Assembly (NCBI GenBank): GCA_944392315.1
Contig: CALXWH010000007.1
Span: 18,734-82,733 of the forward strand
Reading direction: 5' to 3'
Length of the DNA: 64,000 bases
DNA from: an uncultured Alphaproteobacteria bacterium
Lineage (GTDB): Bacteria; Pseudomonadota; Alphaproteobacteria; RF32; CAG-239
In this document: piece after piece, positions 35,239 through 44,723 of the stretch
Layout of the letters: every line of letters begins with the position of its first letter
Position numbering within the stretch: the stretch's first letter is position 1
Translations under genes and position numbers: made by a program
The notes under the pieces: model-generated
The model's input: only the letters and a program-made list of their open reading frames with translations
Database searches by the model: none
What the model was told of the DNA's origin: nothing

Positions 35239-36321
35239 TTATTTGCAGATATCTTCACATAAGGCTTCGTTGGTGGTTATCTTTACCGGATTTTCCGCCA
35301 TGGCTTGGCTATACTTGGCGCGGTTTTGATAAACCTTATCCAACATCGGCAATAAAATATTTGGATTTGCGATATCTTCATCTTTGATTATCTCCGCGTA
35401 TCCTTTATCTGCAAAACTCTTGGCATTCAGGCTTTGCTCCCCGCGGGAAGATTTGGCCGGAAGCGGCACCAATATCATCGGTTTATGCAGGCTTGCCAGT
35501 TCAAAAATAGAATTTGAGCCGGCACGCGAAACGACAATATCCGCCAAGGCCATTAAATCTTTCAACTCAGCATCCACATATTCATATTGATGATAACCCT
35601 GATGATGCAATTTGTCATTATACCCGTTTTTACCGGCGATATGTATCAGTTGGTATTTTTTGAGAATGCTCTCAAAATTTTGCTCTACGGCATCATTTAA
35701 GCTCTTGGCTCCCAAACTGCCGCCGATGACCATAACGGTCGGTTTATGAGGGTCCAGTTCTGCAAACTCAGCCCCCTTCTCGCGGTTGCCGTTAAACAAT
35801 CTGTCGGATAAGACCGGTCCGACACAGCGGACTTTTTGTTTGTTTTTGATATATTTTTCGGTTTCGGGAAATGTGGTATAAAACGTGCTCACAAACGGCA
35901 GGCTCATTTTGTTTGCAAGACCAGGCGTTATATCCGATTCATGCATAAATATCTTTTTTCGGTTTACATAGCCGCCGACGACCACCGGAAAAGACACAAA
36001 GCCGCCTTTGGAAAAAATAATATCCGGATTGATTTTATGCACCAAAACAGTCGCCTGCAAGCACCCTAACGGAATTTTTATCATATCTACGAAGTTTTGC
36101 CACGAAAAGTAACGACGCAGCTTTCCGGTTAAAATACCATAATATTTCACTTCAGGAAACTTCGCCACCAGCTCTTGCTCCATGCCGCCTTTGGAGCCTA
36201 TATAGGAGATTTCCCAGCCATGTTTTATAAACCATGGGATTAAGGCGAGATTGAGCGTTACATGGCCGGCCGAACCGCCGCCCGTAAATATAATCTTTTT
36301 CTTCTCTTGTGTTGCTGGCAT
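35239..36321 (-). CDS. murG: MurG-like UDP-GlcNAc transferase (Bacillota-type)
   Basis: 360 residues. GT28 fold: N-terminal IIFTGGGSAGHVTLNLALIPWF with the GGGSAGH glycine loop, then SYIGSKGGMEQELV, KINPDIIFSKGGFVSFPVVVGG, HESDITPGLANK, and the donor domain VIGGSLGAKSLND, ADIVVSRAGSNSIFELA, PLPAKSSRGEQSLNAK. It would add GlcNAc to lipid I to make lipid II at the inner face of the membrane. FTGGGSAGHVT and ESDITPGLANK are typical of Bacillota enzymes rather than alphaproteobacterial MurG (AAGGTGGHMFPA-like), and it is not in a division and cell wall cluster. It may be a second MurG or an acquired copy. Upstream of and likely co-transcribed with rmuC (15-base gap; rmuC is first). Confidence 0.85.
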   Translation of the reverse strand: MPATQEKKKIIFTGGGSAGHVTLNLALIPWFIKHGWEISYIGSKGGMEQELVAKFPEVKYYGILTGKLRRYFSWQNFVDMIKIPLGCLQATVLVHKINPDIIFSKGGFVSFPVVVGGYVNRKKIFMHESDITPGLANKMSLPFVSTFYTTFPETEKYIKNKQKVRCVGPVLSDRLFNGNREKGAEFAELDPHKPTVMVIGGSLGAKSLNDAVEQNFESILKKYQLIHIAGKNGYNDKLHHQGYHQYEYVDAELKDLMALADIVVSRAGSNSIFELASLHKPMILVPLPAKSSRGEQSLNAKSFADKGYAEIIKDEDIANPNILLPMLDKVYQNRAKYSQAMAENPVKITTNEALCEDICK

Positions 36322-36336
36322 TATCTTCTCCTCTTT

Positions 36337-37761
36337 TTAGAGCTTATCTTCTTTGATGTTCGGTTCTTGTTCTGTTTCTGACGATGGTTTCGTTTCATCA
36401 TCTGCAGGCGTTTCTTCCGGTGCTTCTAACATTAACTCACTATCTTTTAAGTTCAGGTTAATGCTCTTATTGGTTTTGGCTCCTAGCTTTTTCATATTTT
36501 CTGCCTGAGATAAAGCCGAACCCTTGCCATATAACTTGGTCATGGCGGCCGTATAGGCATTATTCGTTTGATTTAGACCGCGTTCTATTGCTTTCATATC
36601 ATCCATAAAGGCGGCCAGTTTATCATAGATTTTTCCGCCTAATTCCGCAATTTTCTGAACATTTTGATTCTGTTTATCTATACGCCATAAATTCTCTACC
36701 GTTCTTAATATCGGCAACAGCGACAACGGCGTTGCCAAAATTACATTGCGGCGGTAGGCATAATCATATAACGTGTTATCGGCCTCTAATGCTGCCACAT
36801 AGGCGCTTTCTATCGGGATAAACATAATCACATAATTCAATGTTTTATTTTTCAGCAGCTTCTGATATTCTTTTACCGCCAACTCGTCTATATGGTTTTT
36901 GATGCAATTTAGGTTCTTTTGCAGGCTTTTATCACGGGTTACCGTATCTTCTGCTTGGACGGCTTCCAGATAATCATTCAACGAAACTTTAGAATCTACA
37001 ATAATATCCCGCCCTTCCGGCAAATGAATAATCACGTCCGGACGATAGAGTTTTTTATCTTCTGACTGAAAGCTCTCTTGTGTGTCATAATCTTGACCTT
37101 TACGCAAACCTGAGATTTCCAAAATTCTATCCAGCTGATATTCGCCCCAGTTGCCTTGTGCTTTTTTATTTCCTTTCAAGGCTTCGGTTAAACTTTGGGC
37201 ATCTTTGCTTAAGTTCTGGTTCAAATTCATCAAATTTGCCAATTGGGTATCTAAGGTTGCTTTGCGTTGAATACTCTCTTCTCTGGCGGTATTTACCTCG
37301 CTCTTAAACGCTTTTAACTGCTCGGCAAAGGGACTTAGAATATTGCTTAACGTGTTTTTTTGTTCATTTGAAAAACTCTCGTGCTGAGCCTTGATAATCT
37401 CGTTTGAGATATCCTTAAACTTTAAGCTCAATTCCTCTTTCATCTTTTCCAGATATTGTATCCGTTCGGTCAAACTCTCTTCTTTAGCGGCAGATGATGC
37501 TTTTAAGGCGCTTAATTCCCGCTCCAGCACGGTTACGGTTTCTAAATATTTTAATTTTTCAGACTCGGCCTTGGCGGCGCCGGATATCGTATCGGCAAAT
37601 TTTGATTCGGTTACGGCGTGTTTTAGCTGTAATTCACTGTATTTTTCGTAAATATTATTATACTCAGTAGATTTACGTAGCAGACGAACTCGGTATACAA
37701 TAGCTAAATAAACAGCGATTATCAAAATTGTACAGAGTATCATGATTATGTAATTTGTCAT
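36337..37761 (-). CDS. rmuC: DNA recombination protein RmuC
   Basis: 474 residues. A membrane helix at the N-terminus (YIIMILCTILIIAVYLAIVY), then a long coiled-coil to about residue 190, then the RmuC domain with QGNWGEYQLDRILEISGLRKGQDYDTQ, PDVIIHLPEGRDIIVDSKVSLNDYLEAV, and VIMFIPIESAYVAALE. RmuC is a predicted nuclease-like protein that limits inversions at short inverted repeats. A Pro/Glu-rich tail of 40 residues is extra. Preceded by a ~340-base gap. Confidence 0.93.
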   Translation of the reverse strand: MTNYIIMILCTILIIAVYLAIVYRVRLLRKSTEYNNIYEKYSELQLKHAVTESKFADTISGAAKAESEKLKYLETVTVLERELSALKASSAAKEESLTERIQYLEKMKEELSLKFKDISNEIIKAQHESFSNEQKNTLSNILSPFAEQLKAFKSEVNTAREESIQRKATLDTQLANLMNLNQNLSKDAQSLTEALKGNKKAQGNWGEYQLDRILEISGLRKGQDYDTQESFQSEDKKLYRPDVIIHLPEGRDIIVDSKVSLNDYLEAVQAEDTVTRDKSLQKNLNCIKNHIDELAVKEYQKLLKNKTLNYVIMFIPIESAYVAALEADNTLYDYAYRRNVILATPLSLLPILRTVENLWRIDKQNQNVQKIAELGGKIYDKLAAFMDDMKAIERGLNQTNNAYTAAMTKLYGKGSALSQAENMKKLGAKTNKSINLNLKDSELMLEAPEETPADDETKPSSETEQEPNIKEDKL

Positions 37762-38100
37762 GGTTTTATCCCTTATAAACCCCTTATTTCAATTATCTCT
37801 ACTATATTTTTTTTATTTTTGTTTGACAATTATTTTCCTTCCCCTATTGCTTTTTGTTAATAAATCCCAATATAAGTCGTTGCGCGCATTTGTTATATAC
37901 AATATTACTTTGTAATACTGTTTTTTAAACTTATGGTATTCTTTTTTGCTTAATACAATAATAAGTAAATTTTTCTTGATTTTATCATGACTTTGTTGTA
38001 ATATCCGTTTAGTAATCTGAGGTATGCAACTCTACGTTGTCTTATATACAATATCGGTTGTATTCCTTTTTTCTTAACTTATTACGAAGGGAATATAAAT
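37762..38100. other. Intergenic stretch, promoter-bearing, no gene
   Basis: About 340 bases between rmuC and the leucine-rich protein gene. A TTGACA at 37823 with TATTGC 16 bases later may be a promoter to the right, and several AT-rich tracts are present. No reading frame with a ribosome site. GAAGGGA at ~38086 is the ribosome site of the next gene. Confidence 0.5.
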
Positions 38101-38928
38101 ATGAAGGGCTTTTCTAATGAATGCGGCTCCAGAAACGCGTTTGGGTACTTTGACTGTTTTGCCGGCGAAATTGTACTGAAACGCCCATGTACGAGAAAAC
38201 AAGATATTCAAGAGGCTTATTTTTGGATTGAAACTTGCTCTAACTTAAAGAAATTTTCTTTGGGTGTGGGTTCGGTTGAAACTTTTTTAGCCAACGGAAC
38301 TGCTAACAGTTTGTATAAAACAGCGCGGGGAATTCTTAAAAATTCTATTATCAAAAATAAATATTCAGATGCAGAAATGCTTCGTAATGTCATCCTTAGA
38401 CTTATGAAACATAAAGAATTGCGTAACCTCGGCTTGAAATGCTTTATGTTTTCTGATGATCAGTTATTGTTTGAACGACTGTTGGAGCTTATACATAATT
38501 TGCCGGATTTGGCTTATTTGGATTTAACAGGTTGCTATTTTTCAGATGAACAACTGATTGATTTGGCTAAAGTTATCGCTAAAACGAAAATTGCGCATCT
38601 GATTTGGCCGGAACCCAGATTGAGTAAATCTCTCCTTGATGAGATTCTTAATGCGCTTAAACTCAATAAATCTTTGGTTGTTATCGCCAATGCGCCGGTT
38701 GATGTCTTAAAATTGGCTAAAAGAAATCGCGAAGATCTGTTTTCTTTGGGTAAATATCCAAGTATGATGGATGATGAGGATATTGCTATTATTAAAGCGT
38801 TTAGAAATTCTGTTATCGTTGCTTTTGCTTATGAAAAAGAAAAGCTCGCGGAAATGGAAAAAACTTTTATGGCTGTTTTGGCTGAATATCCTGATTATCC
38901 CGATAAAAATTTTAATAATTGCGCTTAA
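38101..38928 (+). CDS. Leucine-rich-repeat-like protein
   Basis: 275 residues. Two or three ribonuclease-inhibitor-like repeats are visible: HKELRNLGLKCFMFSDDQLLFERLLELIHNLPDLAYLDLTGCYFSDEQLIDLAKVIAKTK (about residues 100-160), with the spacing L-x-L-x-G-C-x-F-S-D-x-x-L. No signal peptide is seen. Such repeats bind proteins; in host-associated bacteria they occur in effectors, but there is no evidence of secretion here. GAAGGGA precedes the ATG. Its C-terminus is helical. Family not recognised beyond the repeats. Confidence 0.65.
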   Translation: MKGFSNECGSRNAFGYFDCFAGEIVLKRPCTRKQDIQEAYFWIETCSNLKKFSLGVGSVETFLANGTANSLYKTARGILKNSIIKNKYSDAEMLRNVILRLMKHKELRNLGLKCFMFSDDQLLFERLLELIHNLPDLAYLDLTGCYFSDEQLIDLAKVIAKTKIAHLIWPEPRLSKSLLDEILNALKLNKSLVVIANAPVDVLKLAKRNREDLFSLGKYPSMMDDEDIAIIKAFRNSVIVAFAYEKEKLAEMEKTFMAVLAEYPDYPDKNFNNCA

Positions 38929-38953
38929 ATTTTTATTTTTTTCACGCTTTTTT

Positions 38954-38980
38954 ATCCGCCAGAAATGGCGGATTTTTTTT
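38954..38980 (+). terminator. Terminator of the leucine-rich protein gene
   Basis: Perfect 8-bp stem ATCCGCCA/TGGCGGAT with GAAA tetraloop, followed by TTTTTTT. Confidence 0.9.
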
Positions 38981-39272
38981 GACTTCTCATTTTTCTATCT
39001 TCCTCTTTGGATAATCGCTAATATTCTTTATATGAATATTTGTCAAAATATTCAACCGTGTGAATATTTTATCTATCTTGTTGTTTGTGCCTATTTTTTC
39101 TTATATAAGTCATCTAATTTATTATTCTTTAAGAATATTATTCATTTTTTAGCAAACATTCATTTTATTCACTTTTGTTATCTCATTTTCCTTAAAAGTG
39201 CATATAAAAAAAATACCTTTCCGTATAAAACGAAAAGGCTTAATATTGTATATTTTCACCTATTTATAAGAA
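38981..39272. other. AT-rich gap, no gene supported
   Basis: A hydrophobic 171-codon frame (38771-39286) covers it, but it overlaps the preceding gene, has no ribosome site and runs through the terminator, so it is not a gene. I see nothing else. Confidence 0.5.
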
Positions 39273-39779
39273 TTAAATGGTTGTGACTGAAATTTTTTGG
39301 ATAACCTTCCCCTTAATTTTTATATCTTTAATATCTGCATATTCCGTCTCGTAGGCTTTATTATCGTATATAAGTGCTACTTTTTCATATGATAACGTTT
39401 GAATACGTCTTATTTGCTCTCTACCATCTTTCTCTATAAAATAAACACCATCATCGTTTTTAGTGCTTTGTGGCTGAATAACGGCAATCTCCCCTTTTTG
39501 CAAGGTTGGTGACATTGTATCTGTCGTTATCTTCATTGTCAGACTTCCTTGCGGCAAATTCAAATTCACCACCAACGGCGAACTTTCGGCTTTTTCTCTT
39601 CCCATTATTCGTTCCAACGGGCACTCCAAAGCCTCGGCAATTGCTCGCGCCGTATCTAACCTTAAATCTACCTGACCGTTTTCTATTTTCGTTAGATTAC
39701 CTTGCGACATATGCAATTTCTGCGCCAACTCCGTGACGCTTATCCCCATTGATTTGCGAATTTGCTTGATATTGTTCAT
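39273..39779 (-). CDS. XRE-family regulator with S24 peptidase-like C-terminal domain
   Basis: 168 residues. HTH: IKQIRKSMGISVTELAQKLHMSQGNLTKIENGQVDLRLDTARAIAEALE. The C-terminal half resembles LexA/CI: MKITTDTMSPTLQKGEIAVIQP, where the usual Ser of the DSMxPT motif is Thr (DTMSPT), so self-cleavage may be lost or reduced. The start at 39779 overlaps the stop of the upstream MORN-repeat gene by four bases (ATGA), which indicates translational coupling; a longer frame would extend into it. Likely represses or activates that gene or a stress response; no operator recognised. Confidence 0.85.
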   Translation of the reverse strand: MNNIKQIRKSMGISVTELAQKLHMSQGNLTKIENGQVDLRLDTARAIAEALECPLERIMGREKAESSPLVVNLNLPQGSLTMKITTDTMSPTLQKGEIAVIQPQSTKNDDGVYFIEKDGREQIRRIQTLSYEKVALIYDNKAYETEYADIKDIKIKGKVIQKISVTTI

Positions 39780-40489
39780 TGGATCACATTTACGCGCCCC
39801 TTTCCCATCGCACATCCATTAACTTCTATCGTCGTTTCTAAAAATATTTGATGTTTTTTTAGCATACTTAAGGTTTTCTCGTCCAAATTTTGTTTGTACC
39901 GTTTGGTGTCCGTTTCACTCTTTTTATACATACAATAGCCGGAAATCAGTGCATTATTCTGAAATGTTAACTCATAAACCATTTCTCCGGTTTTATCATA
40001 CAAACGATACTGACCATTTAATTTTCCGCCAATATAAATTCCTTGTTCCTGCATATAGCCGTTTTCATAATAAAATTTTGCCACCCCCTCTTTATAGCCT
40101 TTCTTATAAGGCGTGGTGGACTCTAGCTTGTTGTGTTTATAATAAGTCTTAGCGATACCGTTTAATTTACCTTTTTCGTAGGGCTTTTCTGATAAAATAT
40201 CTCCATTGATATAATATGATATCACGGTTCCATCCAGTATTCCTTGTGTCAGCGGATATTGACGTATCAACTCTCCTTCACGATATTTGCGCAATTCTCC
40301 CGTTATCGGATTACCTGCTAAATCGGTGCAGAACGTTATTCTATCTTCTTTACGCATATAGCACTTCACTTCATCCGGTATGATATAGATTTTAGGACTT
40401 TCTTTTTGCGGCTCAGCATCTTCGGCCATCACGGCCACAACACCTGTTAACAACAAAGCTGCTATGGTACATGGGAGGATTTTACGCAT
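39776..40489 (-). CDS. Secreted MORN_2-repeat protein (YwqK-like)
   Basis: 237 residues with a cleavable signal peptide (MRKILPCTIAALLLTGVVAVMAED). From residue ~60 on, MORN_2-type repeats: NGDILSEKPYEKGKLNGIAKTYY, KKGYKEGVAKFYYENG, IYIGGKLNGQYRLYD. Proteins with these repeats include YwqK-type antitoxins and many exported structural proteins. The reading frame overlaps the start of the XRE regulator, so both are one operon, which is a toxin-antitoxin-like layout, although an exported antitoxin would be odd. No toxin gene is seen upstream (the previous gene is thrS in the same direction, 154 bases away). Confidence 0.78.
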   Translation of the reverse strand: MRKILPCTIAALLLTGVVAVMAEDAEPQKESPKIYIIPDEVKCYMRKEDRITFCTDLAGNPITGELRKYREGELIRQYPLTQGILDGTVISYYINGDILSEKPYEKGKLNGIAKTYYKHNKLESTTPYKKGYKEGVAKFYYENGYMQEQGIYIGGKLNGQYRLYDKTGEMVYELTFQNNALISGYCMYKKSETDTKRYKQNLDEKTLSMLKKHQIFLETTIEVNGCAMGKGRVNVIQ

Positions 40490-40643
40490 CTAACACCTCA
40501 TCTAACGTCTTAGTCAATTTATTTTGATTTTAGCAATGGTTACTTAAAAATTGTTTAACAGTTTCTCTGTTTTATCGCAAACAGAAACGCGGCACTTTTC
40601 AGCACCGCGCTCCTTTATTTATATATCCATATTAAGATATCGC

Positions 40644-42572
40644 TTACGCTTCGTTTTTATGAGGCATTTCGGCTTCTTTTGCTAAAGAGGCTGCAGCTTC
40701 AGCCAAGCTCATAACTTTTTGTTCTTCTGAGCCTAAACGACGAATCGTTACGGTCTTGTCGGCTTCTTCTTTGGCTCCAACGACCATGATGACCGGAATT
40801 TTCTCAACAGAGTGTTCACGAATCTTATAATTTATCTTTTCGTTGCGCGTATCTGTTTTGACTGAAAGACCGGCTTTGCGCAGCGTTTTGGCAACTTCTT
40901 CAGCGTAGTTATCTGAAGCTGAGGTTACCGGCAAAACAACAACCTGCTCCGGTGACAACCATAACGGCAATTTACCGGCGTGATGTTCAATCAAAATTCC
41001 TAAAAATCTTTCAATAGAACCAAACAATGCACGGTGTAACATAACCGGTTGATGTTTTTCACCATCTTCGCCGATGTAGCTGATATCAAATCTTTGCGGC
41101 AGATTCATATCAACCTGAATTGTACCACATTGCCATTCACGACCAATCGCATCGCGCAATATGAATTCCAACTTCGGACCATAGAATGCACCTTCGCCTT
41201 CGTTGATTTCATATTCATAACCGTGTTTTTCCAAAGCATGTGCCAATGATTTTTCTGAGATATCCCAGATTTCATCGGAACCGATACGCTTTTCAGGACG
41301 TGTTGACAAGTAAATCTTGATTTTATCAAAGCCGAAGTCTTTATAAATATCAAAAATCAACTTCATCGTTGTGATGCATTCTTCTTCCATCTGTTCCGGT
41401 GTGCAGAAGATATGCGCATCATCTTGAGTAAATTCACGAACACGCATCAACCCCATCAAGGCACCCGATGCTTCATAACGGTTTACTTTACCGAATTCCG
41501 CTAATCTTAATGGCAAGTCACGGTAGCTCTTGATGCCTTGTTTATAAACCAACAATCCACCTGGGCAGTTCATCGGTTTGATGCAGAACCATTTTCCGTC
41601 TTCGGTTTGGCCGGAATAGTTATGTGCACCATATTTTTCCCAGTGACCGGAAGTTTCCCACAAGCATCTATCCATAATGCGCGGCGTTGAGATTTCTTCA
41701 TATCCGTTGTGTTCTTGGCGGTTACGCATATATTCTATCAACTTACGATAGATTTTGTAACCTTTATCATGCCAGAAAACAGCCCCCGGCGCATATTCCG
41801 GTTCAAAGTGGAACAAATCCATTTCTTTACCTAATTTTCTATGGTCGCGCTTTGCGGCTTCTTCCATACGGGTCAGGTATTCTTGTAAATCTTTTTTGTT
41901 TGCCCATGCCGTTGCATAAATTCTTTGCAACATTTCATTTTTGGCATCACCACGCCAATAAGCACCGGCGACTTTCATCAATTTGAAAGCATCTCCGATT
42001 TTGCCTGTAGACGGAACGTGCGGACCACGGCACAAATCTACATAATTACCTTGGCGATACAAAGAAATTTCAGCATCTTCTGGCAAATCTTCAATGATTT
42101 CTACTTTATAGTGTTCGCCCAATGACTTAAACAACTTGATGGCATCGGCACGGCTGACAACTTCTCGTTCAATCTTTTCATCACGTTTAACGATTTCGTG
42201 CATCTTTTCTTCAATTTTAACAAAATCTTCCGTCGTGAACGGTTCTTTACGTGAAAAGTCATAGTAGAATCCGTCTTCAATGAACGGGCCTATCGTTACT
42301 TGTACATCCGGCCACAATTCTTTAACGGCTTCAGCCATTACGTGTGAGCAAGAGTGACGCAAAATTTCTAGTCCGTGTTTGTCTTGGGTTGTGATAATTT
42401 TAACTTTAGAATCGGTAGTGAGCGGGGTAGTGAGATCTTTTAATGTGCCGTTGATTTCAACAGCGACTGCGGCTTTCGCCAAATTATGACTTATTTGATT
42501 TGCAAGGTCTAAGCCTGAAATTCCGGCTTCAACTTCTTTTATGCTGCCATCCGGCAGTTCAATTTTTATCAT
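40644..42572 (-). CDS. thrS: Threonine-tRNA ligase
   Basis: 642 residues, full length. TGS domain (IKIELPDGSIKEVEAG), editing domain with HSCSHVMAEAV, class II catalytic core (NCPGGLLVYKQG, LRLAEFGKVNRYEASGALMGLMRVREFTQDDAHIF, RALFGSIERFLGILIEHHAG) and anticodon-binding domain at the end (VVVLPVT). Charges tRNA-Thr and edits Ser-tRNA-Thr. In the cytoplasm. Zinc site Cys/His residues are present. Confidence 0.97.
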   Translation of the reverse strand: MIKIELPDGSIKEVEAGISGLDLANQISHNLAKAAVAVEINGTLKDLTTPLTTDSKVKIITTQDKHGLEILRHSCSHVMAEAVKELWPDVQVTIGPFIEDGFYYDFSRKEPFTTEDFVKIEEKMHEIVKRDEKIEREVVSRADAIKLFKSLGEHYKVEIIEDLPEDAEISLYRQGNYVDLCRGPHVPSTGKIGDAFKLMKVAGAYWRGDAKNEMLQRIYATAWANKKDLQEYLTRMEEAAKRDHRKLGKEMDLFHFEPEYAPGAVFWHDKGYKIYRKLIEYMRNRQEHNGYEEISTPRIMDRCLWETSGHWEKYGAHNYSGQTEDGKWFCIKPMNCPGGLLVYKQGIKSYRDLPLRLAEFGKVNRYEASGALMGLMRVREFTQDDAHIFCTPEQMEEECITTMKLIFDIYKDFGFDKIKIYLSTRPEKRIGSDEIWDISEKSLAHALEKHGYEYEINEGEGAFYGPKLEFILRDAIGREWQCGTIQVDMNLPQRFDISYIGEDGEKHQPVMLHRALFGSIERFLGILIEHHAGKLPLWLSPEQVVVLPVTSASDNYAEEVAKTLRKAGLSVKTDTRNEKINYKIREHSVEKIPVIMVVGAKEEADKTVTIRRLGSEEQKVMSLAEAAASLAKEAEMPHKNEA

Positions 42573-42712
42573 TTTTTACCCCTTAATTTAATGTTATCTA
42601 AAGTTTTCTTTTGCTTCTTACGGCTCGTTTTTAAGCCCTAAATACCAATTGTAAATTTATCAACCATACGCATGGCGGGAAAAACTCACCCTAAGCAGCT
42701 ATTGCTCATTGT

Positions 42713-43900
42713 CTATTCAGATTTTTTTAATATTTCTTCATAGACTCTGATTGTTTTACTACACATAATTTCTTTTGTAAAGTTTTCTTTTACAAAATTA
42801 CGTGCCGCGGTGGCGATTTTTTTGCATTCGCCCTCGCTCAAATTCAGCGCCCACTCCAGCTTTTTGCTTAAATCATCAGCATCTCCCGAGATAAAGTGGC
42901 GGCCGGTTATGCCGTCTTTTAAATTATCTAACGAACCGCCGATGTTGGACGCTAACACAATTTTTCCCATGGCTTCACCTTCGGCGGCAATTCTTCCGAA
43001 GGCTTCCGGCTCAATGGAGGCCGATACCACAATATCACAGGCTTTCATCAAAGCCGGAACATCGTCGGTATGGCGAATAAAGGTGAAATCGCCCTCCATA
43101 TGATATGACTTAATCTGCTCTACCAGACTTTCGGTATATTTTACCCTGCCCTGATCATCTCCGGTAAAGACGCAATGAAAATCTCCTCTATCTTTGATTT
43201 TTGCCAGAGCATCTATCAATAAATGTTGGCCTTTCCAATGCGTTAAACGACCAATAAGTAACACTATCTTTTTATCGGTCGGCAATTCGTATTGTTCAAT
43301 GATAGACCTCAACCGCTCTTCACTTACGGCCTCTGGATTAAACTTTTCGGTATCAACGCAACGATGGATAAACACCAGCTTATCTTCCGGCGTATGATAA
43401 TTCTCCATCACGTGTTTTTTTATGTGGTTAGAGATGACAATCACTTTTTCACCAAAAGTCATTACTTTGTTATAAGCCTTTTTTATCCCCCACGGGCCTA
43501 AGCCATAAGTACCGTGAAACGTTGTTACAAAATGAACACCGGTCTTTTTCGCCGCCAAATAGGCACTCCATGCCGGTGCACGCGAACGTGCATGCACGAT
43601 ATTGATACCGTTTTTCTTGATTATTTCCGCCAATTTATCCGCATTTTTTAAGATTGTGAACGGATTTTTGCTCTTTAAGGGTAAAGTAAAGTGTTTTACA
43701 CCCATTTTTTCAAGACTATATTCCAAATGTCCGCCTTGCGATGCCACATAATTTGTATAGCCTTTAGCCGTCAGCGCTTCGGCTATTTGTATCGTCCCTA
43801 CCTCAACCCCTCCTTGGCCTAATTCCGGCAAGACCTGCAAGACAACAGGCGTGTTGTTTTCTGTCGGTTGTTTGATGTTTTTTACTTTATCTTTACTCAT
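42713..43900 (-). CDS. GT4-family glycosyltransferase
   Basis: 395 residues of GT-B fold: QVLPELGQGGVEVGTIQIAEALTAKG, NIVHARSRAPAWSAYLAAKKTGVHFVTTFHGTYG, then donor-binding VLLIGRLTHWKGQHLLIDAL, CDIVVSASIEPEAFGRIAAEGEAMGKIVLASNIGG, where EAFGRIAAEG is the typical E-x7-E region. Likely transfers a sugar in LPS or capsule synthesis. It starts opposite a hydrolase gene (divergent, 45-base gap), and its stop is 141 bases from thrS. Confidence 0.9.
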   Translation of the reverse strand: MSKDKVKNIKQPTENNTPVVLQVLPELGQGGVEVGTIQIAEALTAKGYTNYVASQGGHLEYSLEKMGVKHFTLPLKSKNPFTILKNADKLAEIIKKNGINIVHARSRAPAWSAYLAAKKTGVHFVTTFHGTYGLGPWGIKKAYNKVMTFGEKVIVISNHIKKHVMENYHTPEDKLVFIHRCVDTEKFNPEAVSEERLRSIIEQYELPTDKKIVLLIGRLTHWKGQHLLIDALAKIKDRGDFHCVFTGDDQGRVKYTESLVEQIKSYHMEGDFTFIRHTDDVPALMKACDIVVSASIEPEAFGRIAAEGEAMGKIVLASNIGGSLDNLKDGITGRHFISGDADDLSKKLEWALNLSEGECKKIATAARNFVKENFTKEIMCSKTIRVYEEILKKSE

Positions 43901-43945
43901 TTGCAGTATATATCCTTCTTAAGTCAATCTTTTTACGAGGTTTTT

Positions 43946-44701
43946 ATGTCTGATTCTTTCTTTTCTTTCAAATGCGGACACACTACCAAGTTTGAATACA
44001 TTAAGCCGAATTCCGCTAAAACTCAAAGTTTTACGCTGGTTTATGCACATGGTTTTTGTTCTGATCCTTATGGGAGAAAGCCCGAAGAAATCAAAAAATG
44101 GTGTTTGGAAAACGGTATGGGCTTCTTTCGTTATGAAATTGCCGGACACGGTTTGGATGCCGCGAGATTTGAAGAAACAACGATAAACACCTATAAAAGC
44201 CAGATTTTTGAAATTGTAAACGATTTAGTTCAAGGCGATATCGTTACGGCGGGTTCTTCTTTGGGCGGATGGCTCGGATTGTTGGCGGCGGTTCAGTTTC
44301 CGGATAAAGTTAAAGGTTTTTTGGGGCTTGCAGCGGCACCTGATTTTTTGAAAACGTATTTTGAAAACTACTTTATGCCCGAACATTTGCAAATTCTTAA
44401 CCGCGACGGCAAAATCACCTTTCCGACCAACGATTTTACTTATGTTATCACCAAAGAAATGATTGAATCTGCCGAAGAAAATCTGTTGCTCAACAAAGAG
44501 GTTATTCCCTTTTATGGCAAAGTTCGTTTAATCCAAGGGATGAAAGATGCTTCTCTGGATTGGCGAACGGCGCCGCGGATTGCGCAAAAAATCGCCTCTG
44601 ATGATGTGAAAGTAACCTTACTTAAAAACAGCAATCACCGTTTAGGCGCAGATGAAGATTTGGTGGAAATCAGACGTAACTTAGATGATTTTTTAGTTTA
44701 A
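43946..44701 (+). CDS. Alpha/beta hydrolase
   Basis: 251 residues. Oxyanion region YAHGFCSDPYG, nucleophile Ser in AGSSLGGWLG, Asp in GMKDASLDWR and His in NSNHRLGAD give a complete triad. Similar proteins are carboxylesterase-like hydrolases with unknown substrate. Start chosen at 43946, with ACGAGG five bases upstream; a longer frame would extend over the divergent gene's start. The next gene follows after 22 bases, so an operon. Confidence 0.85.
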   Translation: MSDSFFSFKCGHTTKFEYIKPNSAKTQSFTLVYAHGFCSDPYGRKPEEIKKWCLENGMGFFRYEIAGHGLDAARFEETTINTYKSQIFEIVNDLVQGDIVTAGSSLGGWLGLLAAVQFPDKVKGFLGLAAAPDFLKTYFENYFMPEHLQILNRDGKITFPTNDFTYVITKEMIESAEENLLLNKEVIPFYGKVRLIQGMKDASLDWRTAPRIAQKIASDDVKVTLLKNSNHRLGADEDLVEIRRNLDDFLV

Positions 44702-44723
44702 AATTATGATTTAAGAGGTTGTT

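Noticed and set aside
38771..39286. 171-codon hydrophobic open frame
   Set aside because: It overlaps the end of the leucine-rich protein gene, lacks a ribosome site, runs through a perfect terminator and reads AT-rich DNA as Phe/Ile/Leu; no domain.
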